Shown here piece after piece: positions 1 through 6,864 of a stretch of DNA of 39,638 nucleotides. Source of the DNA: Syntrophaceae bacterium. Lineage in GTDB: Bacteria; Desulfobacterota; BSN033; UBA1163. How positions within the stretch are numbered: the stretch's first letter is position 1; each line of letters begins with the position of its first letter. A program made the position numbers and the translations under genes. The notes beneath the pieces were generated by a model. It was not told where the DNA came from. It saw only the letters and a program-made list of their open reading frames with translations, and ran no database searches. The stretch spans positions 1 through 39,638 of the forward strand of contig JACAEV010000092.1 in the NCBI GenBank assembly GCA_013388645.1, given 5' to 3'.

Positions 1-81
1 GAGATCCGATTCTGGTGTGAAGGGAAGTTGATCGATACCCATAAAGTCAAAAGCTCTGATCTCGAAGGTGTGCACTTTTAA
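1..81 (+). CDS. C-terminal end of a probable IS transposase (partial)
   Basis: An open frame enters from the left edge and stops at TAA 79-81, giving 26 residues that begin EIRFWCEGKLIDTHK and end GVHF. The pattern of a short beta strand, a polar 'EGKLI..HK' turn and a terminal VHF resembles the extreme C terminus of DDE integrase-type transposases, in which the last strand follows the catalytic core. Just after the stop, AAAAGTG and CACTTTT form an inverted pair around TG (about 87-102), and GTGTGCACTTTTAAA occurs twice (about 69-83 and 90-104), as at an IS end. The family is a guess because only the tail is visible. Confidence 0.4.
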   Translation, partial: EIRFWCEGKLIDTHKVKSSDLEGVHF

Positions 82-605
82 ATTGAAAAGTGTGCACTTT
101 TAAAAAGTTGGTAACAGTCTTTTTTATGAGATTTTTAAAACAGTCCAAAAATCTCTGATTATATAATGATGAGACGATTGCACAGATTACAAATTTATTG
201 ATAAATAATAAAATTCTACGTAATCATTTTTAAATCTGTGTGACCAAGAGAGCATAAAGTAGTTTTTTAGAATCCTCTTTATTGGTGTTCCAGAAAAGTT
301 TTAAAGTAGCTGTCACTGAAGGAGGCTGTCTTTCAAATATGATCTTTGCTATCGAAAACCTTTTTATGCCCCATTTTGTTAGAGCTTTAAAATATATCTG
401 CTAAATCGTCTGAAAAAAACTTTCTCATCCCAAATAGGTCCCCATAAATAAGAGATTATCATTAAGATTCCAATTGAGAAAAAAGATTGACAGTGAGGAA
501 TGAGAGTAAAGAAATTTAGCTTAAGAGATGTCGGAGAAAGGAGAAACCTGGATAAAATCTGGCGGCTCGGAAGTTTACGAAAAAACATAATTTATTGAAA
601 TTAAT

Positions 606-741
606 TTGATGAACTCGTAAAAAGTCCGATTCAGCCCATTATTGTCATTCCCGTGAAAACGGGAATCCGGTGAATTCAAATACTTCTGGACTCCTGCTTT
701 CGCTGGAGTGACGGGTGGGGAGACTTTTTACGAGACCCTCA
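606..741 (+). repeat. 136-bp dispersed repeat with terminal inverted repeats, copy 1
   Basis: The element is bounded by ACTCGTAAAAAGTC on the left and GACTTTTTACGAG on the right, which are inverted copies of each other. Inside are two smaller hairpins, CCCGTGAAAACGGG and TCCTGCTTTCGCTGGA. A near-identical copy of the same length lies in reverse orientation at 23304-23439. With no coding capacity, defined ends and two copies 22.6 kb apart, it looks like a MITE or a large REP-type element. Which transposase would mobilise it cannot be told from this window. Confidence 0.85.
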
Positions 742-771
742 CAATTTTGAATTTATAAGATAATTTTTCCA

Positions 772-800
772 TTGACACAATAAACATATTGTATTATGTT
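772..800 (+). promoter_or_regulatory. Probable sigma-70 promoter of the RHH-HEAT-ParA operon
   Basis: A perfect TTGACA at 772-777 is followed after 17 bases by TATGTT (795-800, 4 of 6 matches to TATAAT). TATTAT at 792-797 is a better hexamer but too close. The GTG start of the first gene lies 35 bases further on, behind a TAAGGGGGT ribosome site. Confidence 0.5.
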
Positions 801-834
801 GTAATATATTTAAATTTATTTAAGGGGGTTTTTA

Positions 835-1014
835 GTGCAGAAAAAAGTTGCCCGGACGATCTACATTAAAGATGAGCAGTTAGATGCCTTGAAGAGATTA
901 TCCGAGAAAACCAAAGTCCCCCAGTCTGTTTATGTGAGGGAGGCTTTGGATATGTTACTGGAAAAATATTCTGAACAGTTGAAATTCGAATTCAAAGAAT
1001 ATTTCAAAGGATGA
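835..1014 (+). CDS. Ribbon-helix-helix (CopG/Arc type) DNA-binding protein
   Basis: This small 59-residue protein starts at GTG behind TAAGGGGG. It opens with a basic strand (VARTIYIKDEQL), then a helix LDALKRLSEKT, a turn, and a second helix PQSVYVREALDMLLEKY. That is the usual RHH order: beta strand for base contact, then two helices for dimerisation. The acidic/aromatic tail FEFKEYFKG is short. It is the first gene of the compact operon that continues with the HEAT and ParA genes. Many ParA systems pair the ATPase with an RHH centromere-binding or autorepressor protein (ParG or omega type), so it may autoregulate the operon or anchor ParA cargo to DNA. The fold call is good; the target is unknown. 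Confidence 0.75.
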   Translation: MQKKVARTIYIKDEQLDALKRLSEKTKVPQSVYVREALDMLLEKYSEQLKFEFKEYFKG

Positions 1015-1054
1015 TCTCTTACTAAACATCTCAGTGGTGAGTAGAGAAGGTGAT

Positions 1055-1810
1055 ATGGCAGATCGTTTCCGATTAATTTATCTAAAATCGTCAGGATCAG
1101 AAGAAACAGATTTTAATGTTTCTTCGTCTTCCTCTGGTGACAGAAGGACGGACAGGCAAACCTCTTCTATTCCAGAATTCAATCTCTTAGAAACCATCTC
1201 ATCGGATAGAATTCTAAAACAGGCACAAGCTGACCTGAAACATCCAGATTCAAAAGTCAGGATTTTAGCGATCAAATATTATTTGGAGAAATCTTATCCC
1301 TCCATTCCCCTGTCACTCCTTCAGGAGTTTTTATCAGATCAGGAAGCTGAGATCAGAACAGAAGCGCTTTGTTGCTTGATTAAATTTCGGAGTCCCATCG
1401 TTTTGCCATTATTAAAAAAACATCTCAGAGATAGAGACCCAAAGGTCAGGGTGACGGCCTTAAGGGGGTTGTTCCGATATCAGGAGAAAATTGACTTTTC
1501 TATTCTCCTTCAATTTTTAAGTGACGAATCCATTTGGGTGAGGCGCAAAGTAGCGACTTTATTAGGTTGGGCTCAAATCGATGGTGCTTTACCCATCCTC
1601 GTGGAATTATCAAGGGATCAGAATGCCACGGTTCGAAAGGCCGCTCTTTTTTCTCTTTCCACTCTTTATCCCGATGAGAGCGAGAATCGCTTGATGGAGG
1701 CGATGACCGATTCGGATCCAAATCTTCGAACATGGGCGAGGATGACCCTTGAAAAAATAGCATCCAGGCCCTTGAAAAGAGGAGGGGCTTCCATGAGGGG
1801 ACGGGTTTGA
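1055..1810 (+). CDS. HEAT-repeat protein, possible PomY-like partner of ParA
   Basis: The ATG at 1055 is preceded by AGAAGG; an in-frame GTG at 1034 would add seven residues. The 251-residue protein has a polar, Ser-rich N-terminal stretch of about 60 residues, likely disordered. It then has six consecutive HEAT (PBS-lyase type) repeats, each with the D-x-x-x-x-V/I/L-R signature (for example HPDSKVR, DQEAEIR, DRDPKVR, DESIWVR, DQNATVR, DSDPNLR). The C-terminal tail is basic (RPLKRGG, RGRV). HEAT solenoids bind other proteins and carry no catalysis. The stop overlaps the possible TTG start of parA. In Myxococcus PomXYZ, a HEAT protein (PomY) works with a coiled-coil protein (PomX) and a ParA ATPase (PomZ). 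The same trio of folds occurs here, but orthology is inferred from architecture only. Confidence 0.72.
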   Translation: MADRFRLIYLKSSGSEETDFNVSSSSSGDRRTDRQTSSIPEFNLLETISSDRILKQAQADLKHPDSKVRILAIKYYLEKSYPSIPLSLLQEFLSDQEAEIRTEALCCLIKFRSPIVLPLLKKHLRDRDPKVRVTALRGLFRYQEKIDFSILLQFLSDESIWVRRKVATLLGWAQIDGALPILVELSRDQNATVRKAALFSLSTLYPDESENRLMEAMTDSDPNLRTWARMTLEKIASRPLKRGGASMRGRV

Positions 1811-1827
1811 GAAAAGAAAGAATATCC

Positions 1828-2838
1828 ATGGCGACGCAATCATTACCCCTGATTCAAAAGGCCCAAATTTTAGGAGATATGGTTTACTCGCCAATGGCCT
1901 TTGCAAAGATTCTCGGGATTTCAAGGCAAGAGCTTATCGATAAAGAGGCAAAAGGGACCCTTCCCCCAGCGAAGAGAAATTCTCGTCGCGAACGTTTTTA
2001 TAGACCAGAGGATATAAACAAATATCGACATTTTCTGGGACTTCCCCCCCTCATCCCCTCCGTTCGGAAACAGCTCTTTCTCAACTTTAAAGGAGGAACG
2101 GGAAAAAGTACTATCTCTGCCTCTTATGGTTTTCGTCTTGCCCAAATGGGAGTGCGGACACTCTTGATCGATTTGGATCCACAAGGCCATCTGACCCAAT
2201 GCTTGGGTCTCAACAGTCAACAATTTCCAAAAACTCTTTTCAATGCTCTCATTGAGAAAGAAGAAATTGAAAAGATCGTTGTCAAAACAGATCTTCCCAC
2301 CCTGGACATCATTCCCTCCAACTTGAATCTTTCTCCAGTGGAACTGTCCCTCTTTTCGATGAATTCGAGAGAGTTCCGATTGAGGCGTCTTCTCAGCACC
2401 GTGGAGAAGAACTATGATTTGATCTTGATGGATGCCTCCCCCAGCATCGGTCTTTTAAATCTCAATGCCATCCTCGCCTCCAACGATCTCATCATTCCCG
2501 TTTTAGCCGATTTTCTCTCCTACCATGGACTAAAGATTTTATTCGAAACCCTTTCCACCATTGAAGAAGATTTTGCTTTTGTCTTCGAAAACATCTTTAT
2601 CTTTCTCAATCGCTATAATGAATCCCATCGAATTTGTAAACGCTCGAAGCAGGCGCTGGAAACCCACTATGAAAAGTACCTCCTCAACACGGTGATTCGC
2701 CAGGATACAAAGATTGCAGAGGCGACCAGCCAGGGGACTCCCATCTTCCTATTCGCTCAGTCCTCAAAGGGCGCAGAGGATATCCAGAGCCTCATCGATG
2801 AAATACTCGGACTGAAAGGAGCTGATCATGTCGGATGA
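1828..2838 (+). CDS. ParA/MinD-type ATPase with N-terminal MerR-like helix-turn-helix
   Basis: Residues about 15-72 form a MerR-like winged helix (YSPMAFAKILGISRQELIDK, then a basic wing and YRPEDINKYRHFLGLPP). Next comes a ParA ATPase: deviant Walker A FKGGTGKST near residue 88, A' motif LIDLDPQGH, and Walker B LILMDASPS. The family forms ATP-dependent dimers that bind DNA nonspecifically and are released by a partner that stimulates hydrolysis. The ATG at 1828 gives 336 residues; a TTG at 1807, overlapping the upstream stop and preceded by a GAGGGG, would add seven. The gene overlaps the next one by 11 bases. The neighbours (HEAT protein, two coiled-coil proteins, RHH protein) argue for a chromosomal positioning system rather than plasmid partition: no ParB and no parS repeats are visible. 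Confidence 0.85.
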   Translation: MATQSLPLIQKAQILGDMVYSPMAFAKILGISRQELIDKEAKGTLPPAKRNSRRERFYRPEDINKYRHFLGLPPLIPSVRKQLFLNFKGGTGKSTISASYGFRLAQMGVRTLLIDLDPQGHLTQCLGLNSQQFPKTLFNALIEKEEIEKIVVKTDLPTLDIIPSNLNLSPVELSLFSMNSREFRLRRLLSTVEKNYDLILMDASPSIGLLNLNAILASNDLIIPVLADFLSYHGLKILFETLSTIEEDFAFVFENIFIFLNRYNESHRICKRSKQALETHYEKYLLNTVIRQDTKIAEATSQGTPIFLFAQSSKGAEDIQSLIDEILGLKGADHVG

Positions 2839-3160
2839 ATTCACCAACAACGTCGCACAGAAATTTCCCAATACCCTGAGCCGGGAGCCCGTTGAAAGGC
2901 CTTGGGATGTTGCGGAATCCCGAACCCTCTCTTCTTTGAAGAGACCTACAGAAGAATTGAAGAAAGACGAATTGACGGAACGAATTGATACGCTTTATTC
3001 TGAGCTTCGTTCTTCTTTGACGGTGCGATCTGCCTTAGAATTTGATTTGAAAAAAGCCAATCGCATTCTGGAAGAGGTGAATCGTGTCAAAGGAGAAGTG
3101 GAAAAGATCATTGAAATGTTAAGGGTGATGGATGAATATATGAGAGAACGGATCAAGTGA
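2828..3160 (+). CDS. Small coiled-coil protein 1 of the ParA operon
   Basis: The 110-residue product starts at ATG 2828 inside the end of parA, behind AAGGAG. The first 50 residues are polar and probably unstructured. Residues about 50-105 form a heptad-rich helix (ELTERIDTLYSELRSSL and onward). Its opening DEFTNNVAQKFPN matches DGFDTNVAEKMPK near the start of the next gene. Its helix section LTVRSALEFDL also matches SAQTKRALEMDL there, so the two genes are probably paralogous. I recognise no named family. Translational coupling to parA and a shared N-terminal motif suggest a ParA-interacting adaptor, comparable in position to PomX or McdB partners. Confidence 0.7.
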   Translation: MSDEFTNNVAQKFPNTLSREPVERPWDVAESRTLSSLKRPTEELKKDELTERIDTLYSELRSSLTVRSALEFDLKKANRILEEVNRVKGEVEKIIEMLRVMDEYMRERIK

Positions 3161-3223
3161 TCTCCTTTCCTTTTTCAGAACGAGGGGGGGAGGAAAAGGC
3201 CGAATAGCTGAGGAGGATACAGG

Positions 3224-4054
3224 ATGAAGCTAAGAAGTCAAGCGATCACGGCTGATGGATTCGATACGAATGTCGCAGAAAAGATGCCAAAGATCCGAAA
3301 GCTGGAGGAAGCCTTTCCCCCACCTTTGGAAGAAGAATTTCTTCCGCTGAAAGAAGATCGTCACGAACCCATGATCGAGGGAAGACCTCCTGAGAAGCAG
3401 ATCGAAAGGGAGATGATCTTCGAAACTCCCAAGAAAACGGGCGAGACAGAGCAGAATTTAGATGTCCTCCACTTGATTGAGGATCTCCATGCACAACTTC
3501 TCGCTTCGGCCCAGACGAAGAGAGCCCTTGAGATGGATTTGGCTTCCTATAAGAAGACCATCCATCGATTGTCCCAAGATAATCAGGAATTACATGACCA
3601 ATTGGAGACCTTTCGAAAAGAATACCATAGGCTCAAGGAGGTCCAGTCCGAATCGGATTACCTTCAAGAAGAGAATACAGAAGCCCTTGAAAAAATTAAG
3701 GAGTTTCAACAGGAATTGAAGGACCTGAGACAAGCTCTGAACAAGGCTACCCAGGAAAAAGAGGAGGCCTTCCACCGAATCCATGAACTGGAAGCCCAAA
3801 TGGAGCAAAATGAAGTGGTTAAATTGAAGGGGAAGTTAAAGGAGAGAGAGGCCTCCTTTTTCTCTGAGGAAAGTCGTGAACTTCAATCCAGACTGGAAGA
3901 GGCCCTGGCCCAGAATTTAGATCTGGAGAGAAAGTATGAAAGTTTGAAGAAATCCTTTCACGAGGTGAGAGAATCTCTCACCCTCCTAAGGGATTCCTGT
4001 AAAGCAAATTACTACAACCTGTCGGAGAACCCTGAATCATTAGAAAATCATTGA
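3224..4054 (+). CDS. Coiled-coil protein 2 of the ParA operon, possible PomX-like scaffold
   Basis: This 276-residue protein follows a strong GAGGAGG site. The N terminus has a basic start (MKLRSQ), the DGFDTNVAEKMPK motif shared with the previous gene, and a Pro/Glu-rich linker to about residue 80. From about residue 85 to 265 it is an almost unbroken, highly charged coiled coil rich in E, K, L and Q. It has no signal peptide, membrane segment or catalytic motif. A long C-terminal coiled coil behind a short conserved N-terminal peptide is the layout of Myxococcus PomX, whose N-terminal peptide stimulates the PomZ ATPase. That is an analogy in architecture; sequence homology cannot be claimed here. 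Confidence 0.7.
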   Translation: MKLRSQAITADGFDTNVAEKMPKIRKLEEAFPPPLEEEFLPLKEDRHEPMIEGRPPEKQIEREMIFETPKKTGETEQNLDVLHLIEDLHAQLLASAQTKRALEMDLASYKKTIHRLSQDNQELHDQLETFRKEYHRLKEVQSESDYLQEENTEALEKIKEFQQELKDLRQALNKATQEKEEAFHRIHELEAQMEQNEVVKLKGKLKEREASFFSEESRELQSRLEEALAQNLDLERKYESLKKSFHEVRESLTLLRDSCKANYYNLSENPESLENH

Positions 4055-4170
4055 CAACTTACAATCATTGAGTTATAAAAAATTTTGTAGACGACATCAT
4101 TATTTCCCTCTTTCATCCCCTCTCGGGTACCTATTCCACACAGAAGGGATCTTTTCGTGGGAGAATTTTT

Positions 4171-5859
4171 TTGAAAATTCGATTAATCGATCCAGCTTAT
4201 GAACATCCTTACTTCACCCACTCACAAAGAGTCATTAAAACCATTTGGTTTGCACGCCTCACACTGACCACGCTGGCCGCACTGACCCCTCCGGATATTG
4301 AGGTAAAGATCACGGATGAGAATGTAGAGCCCATCGACTTTGAAGAAGATGTGGATCTGGTCGGTGTGACTGGAATGTTAATGCATGCTCCGAGGGCTTA
4401 CGAGATCGCACAGAGGTTTCGCCAGAGAGGCATCCCTGTTGTGATGGGTGGACCTCATGCCTCAAGCCTTCCTCACGAAGCCAAGGAACATGTGGATGCG
4501 GTTGTGATCGGAGAAGCGGAGAATGTCTGGAAAGGATTGCTGGAAGACTTCAAGAAAGGATGCCTGAAACCTTTCTATCAAGCAGAGGCTTTCTGTTCGA
4601 TGCAAGGTCTTCCTTTTCCGAGACTCGATCTCCTTCGTAAAGAGGCTTATATGACGATCAACTGTGTCCAAACGTCCAGAGGCTGCCCTCACCAATGTGA
4701 TTTTTGTCACGTTACCCATTTTTTTGGGAAGACGTATCGTTGTCGTCCGGTGAAGGAAGTGATCGAAGAGGTGAAGCGGTTAGAGGGGAATTTCCTTGTC
4801 TTCATTGACGACAATATCGCCGGAAACCGACGTTACGCCAAAGAGCTCTTCACACAGTTGAAGCCCCTTAAAAAGAAATGGGCCAGCCAGGCGAGTATGA
4901 CCCTGACCCGGGACCCTGAACTTCTAAAGCTCGCTGCGGAGAGCGGATGCGTCTCTTTGTTCATCGGCGTTGAATCTCTTTCTCCAGAAAACCTGAGGGA
5001 TGTGAATAAGAGCTTTAACCAAATCCACCAGCTTGAGGAGGCGATGAAGGCCGTTCACGACCATGACATCATGGTCGTTGCAGGTTTAATTTTTGGATTG
5101 GATTATGATGATGAAGGGGTTTTTGAAAGGACGCTTCGTTTCTGTGAAAAGAATCGAATTGAACTGCCCAGTTTCTTCCTTCTCACCCCTTTGCCCGGAA
5201 CCCCGTTGTTTCAACGGATGGAATCAGAGGGCAGGCTTCTCCATAGAGATTGGTCTCAATATAATGGAGCCACCGTCGTTTTTAAGCCGAAGCTGATGAC
5301 TGAAGAGACGCTTCAGCAGGGATTTAATTGGGCGTGTAAAGAGGCCTATTCTTGGGGGTCCATTTTTAAGAGAGTTTTCCATCCGCAACAACGGTTCTTC
5401 ACGCGGACCCTTTCGAATGTTGCCTATCGTAGAATTGCCCAGAGGACACCCGAAGGGTATCTCCCAAGCCTTTCACGAATTTTGCAGAAGATGAATGACA
5501 CCATCCCTCTCCGGAATACTCGGGACCTCATTCAACAGATGGGGGAGAAAATTGCGGAGAAGCGGCTTTACATCGGTCAAAAAGCAGCTGACACACTCAA
5601 GCTTTATTCTATTTATAACGAACGACTTAGAACCCTTTTTGTCAGACTCGAAGGATCGATTGATCGGGAGGGTGCCAAGGAGTTGGTGAAGAGGCTGAAA
5701 GGGGTATTGAATGTAGAGATCCAAAAAGTCATCCTGGACTTTAAGGATGTAGGAGCATTTTCCTCAGAGGCGATCGCTCTCCTTTCCAGAAAAGGCCTTC
5801 TTCAGACCGAAGAGGGAAAGCTTTGGATCGCTGTAAACCCACCAGGTATCCATGATTAG
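4171..5859 (+). CDS. B12-binding radical SAM protein with C-terminal STAS-like domain
   Basis: Translation most likely begins at TTG 4171, seven bases after GGGAG, giving 562 residues. Residues 1-140 are a cobalamin-binding Rossmann-like domain (VDLVGVTGM, VVMGGPHASSLP, VVIGEAE). The radical SAM core carries Cys172, Cys176 and Cys179 in RGCPHQCDFC, followed by FIDDNI and GVESLS. Residues about 300-450 resemble the extension found in the DUF4070 branch of this superfamily. The last 80 residues (LFVRLEGSIDREGAKEL, VILDFKDVGAFSSEAI) look like a STAS domain, which usually mediates regulatory protein contacts. Such B12/rSAM enzymes often methylate unactivated carbons (hopanoid or bacteriochlorophyll types); the substrate here is unknown. 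It stands alone, 116 bases after the coiled-coil gene. Confidence 0.82.
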   Translation: MKIRLIDPAYEHPYFTHSQRVIKTIWFARLTLTTLAALTPPDIEVKITDENVEPIDFEEDVDLVGVTGMLMHAPRAYEIAQRFRQRGIPVVMGGPHASSLPHEAKEHVDAVVIGEAENVWKGLLEDFKKGCLKPFYQAEAFCSMQGLPFPRLDLLRKEAYMTINCVQTSRGCPHQCDFCHVTHFFGKTYRCRPVKEVIEEVKRLEGNFLVFIDDNIAGNRRYAKELFTQLKPLKKKWASQASMTLTRDPELLKLAAESGCVSLFIGVESLSPENLRDVNKSFNQIHQLEEAMKAVHDHDIMVVAGLIFGLDYDDEGVFERTLRFCEKNRIELPSFFLLTPLPGTPLFQRMESEGRLLHRDWSQYNGATVVFKPKLMTEETLQQGFNWACKEAYSWGSIFKRVFHPQQRFFTRTLSNVAYRRIAQRTPEGYLPSLSRILQKMNDTIPLRNTRDLIQQMGEKIAEKRLYIGQKAADTLKLYSIYNERLRTLFVRLEGSIDREGAKELVKRLKGVLNVEIQKVILDFKDVGAFSSEAIALLSRKGLLQTEEGKLWIAVNPPGIHD

Positions 5860-5896
5860 TTTCTTATCTCCCCCTAAAAAGAAAGAGAAGAATCCT

Positions 5897-6088
5897 TCAT
5901 CTTGAAAATCTGCGAGCGGCTCTCTGTCTTCTCCTTCGCGCCTCCTGCTGTTTTCTTTTCTTTTTTACAGAGGGCTTCTCATAGGACCTTCTTTTTTTCA
6001 ACTCCTTCAAGATCCCATCCCTGGCGAGTTGACGTTTCAAGGATTTAATCGCATTCTCAATCTGGTTGTTTTGAACTTTGATTTCCAA
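5897..6088 (-). CDS. rpsU: Ribosomal protein bS21
   Basis: The 63-residue, very basic product matches bS21. The N terminus is MEIKVQNNQIENAIKSLKR, followed by a helix containing LARDGILKELKKR, a YEKPS segment and an Arg/Lys-rich tail ending RRRQRAARRFSR. bS21 is a late-assembling 30S protein near the anti-Shine-Dalgarno end of 16S rRNA. The start is TTG on the minus strand, preceded by AGAGGAGAGGT. It lies 116 bases downstream of the RRM gene on the same strand, a pairing suggesting joint cold-shock or translation-related expression. Confidence 0.93.
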   Translation of the reverse strand: MEIKVQNNQIENAIKSLKRQLARDGILKELKKRRSYEKPSVKKKRKQQEARRRRQRAARRFSR

Positions 6089-6204
6089 TGACCTCTCCTC
6101 TGCCCATTCAATCGTTAGGTTTGAAAGGCCAGCCTAACCCACGTGTCGAAATAAAGGGTGAGCCCCTGGTCTCTCCAATGAAGGTGTTCTTTCCAAGCAA
6201 CGCC

Positions 6205-6498
6205 TCACCTGTTCCGATTTCTTTTCCCCTTGAACTCCCCTCCTCTTTTTTTCTGAGGTCTGGCCTCACTCACAATTAAGGGGCGCTCCATGAAGGTTTT
6301 CCCATTGATGAGGGAAATGGCTTTCTCCGCATCTGCGTTCGAGGTCATCTCCACAAAACCGAATCCTCTTGACCTTCCCGAATATGGATCGGTAACAATT
6401 TTTACCGATTGAACCGTACCTGCCTCCGAGAAGAGATTCTTCAAATCTTCTTCTGAGGCGCCAAATGGGAGATTTCCGACATAAAGTTTTAAATTCAT
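6205..6498 (-). CDS. RRM-domain RNA-binding protein
   Basis: The 97-residue protein is a single RNA recognition motif. It has RNP2 as LYVGNL at residues 5-10 and RNP1 as RGFGFVEM near residue 45, with a basic, Arg/Lys/Gly-rich tail (KKRGGEFKGKRNRNR). Bacterial single-RRM proteins of this size bind single-stranded RNA and are often cold-induced. A GGAGGAG site precedes the ATG. The gene is divergent from nfnA and upstream of rpsU on the same strand. A hairpin in the leader (6521-6555) and a consensus -35 at 6612-6617 suggest its own promoter and a structured 5' UTR. Confidence 0.92.
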   Translation of the reverse strand: MNLKLYVGNLPFGASEEDLKNLFSEAGTVQSVKIVTDPYSGRSRGFGFVEMTSNADAEKAISLINGKTFMERPLIVSEARPQKKRGGEFKGKRNRNR

Positions 6499-6520
6499 TT
6501 TTTTCTCCTCCGTAAATGAA

Positions 6521-6555
6521 AACCCCCAAGACTTTCTAAAGAGTCTCTGGGGGTT
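6521..6555 (-). promoter_or_regulatory. Leader hairpin of the RRM gene
   Basis: AACCCCCA (6521-6528) pairs with TGGGGGTT (6548-6555). An inner stem, AGACT with AGTCT, continues after a one-base bulge and closes a short loop. It lies 23 bases upstream of the RRM start codon, so it belongs to that transcript's 5' UTR. It could be a thermosensitive leader or an attenuator, since four Ts follow on the minus strand. Confidence 0.45.
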
Positions 6556-6588
6556 CCCAAAAACTTTTTATAAAGCTCTTTAGTCGTA

Positions 6589-6617
6589 TTTATGGACTAA
6601 ATTTATAAATCTGTCAA
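6589..6617 (-). promoter_or_regulatory. Probable promoter of RRM gene and rpsU
   Basis: Read on the minus strand, a perfect TTGACA (6617-6612) is separated by 17 bases from CATAAA (6594-6589, 4 of 6 matches to the -10 consensus). Transcription would start near 6580, giving a leader of about 80 bases that includes the hairpin. Confidence 0.5.
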
Positions 6618-6790
6618 GTTAAATTGTTTTGATTTTTGAATAGGTCAAAAACAATGACGGAAAGAGTGAAATCATGGCTTAAAACTCGTTTATGAGACTT
6701 GTAAATTTGACTATCTTTTTGATTTATATAATCTTTTTCAACTCCTTTTCAATCTATCACGGAAAATATTAGATGGATCGTAATAAAGGT

Positions 6791-6817
6791 TTGACATTTA
6801 AATTTACTTCGTATATA
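6791..6817 (+). promoter_or_regulatory. Probable promoter of nfnAB
   Basis: TTGACA at 6791-6796 is followed by a TA-run in which TATATA sits at 6812-6817 (15-base spacer) and again at 6814-6819 (17-base spacer). The nfnA start lies about 45 bases downstream behind AGGAGGGGGG. Confidence 0.6.
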
Positions 6818-6864
6818 TATAGGACGGACTTTGTGAAAAATTTATCAGAAAGGAGGGGGGGAGA

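Larger units (their letters stand above)
82..834. other. Gene-poor spacer between transposase tail and parA operon
   Basis: I see no credible coding region in these 753 bases, which are strongly AT-rich. A 69-codon minus-strand frame at 379-588 has no ribosome binding site and no family resemblance. The spacer holds the 136-bp dispersed repeat (606-741) and the promoter of the following operon (772-800). Confidence 0.6.
6499..6864. other. Divergent intergenic region between RRM gene and nfnA
   Basis: These 366 AT-rich bases contain no gene. They hold the RRM leader hairpin, the minus-strand promoter at 6589-6617, and the plus-strand nfn promoter at 6791-6817. Confidence 0.6.

Noticed and set aside
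379-588. 69-codon minus-strand frame in the left spacer
   Set aside because: No ribosome site, an AT-driven composition rich in Phe, Leu and Ser, and no recognisable family.
1828-2838. ParA as a sign of an integrated plasmid
   Set aside because: There is no ParB, parS cluster, replication gene or integrase next to it, and the neighbours fit a chromosomal positioning operon. The transposase tail at the left edge is separated by a 750-base spacer.
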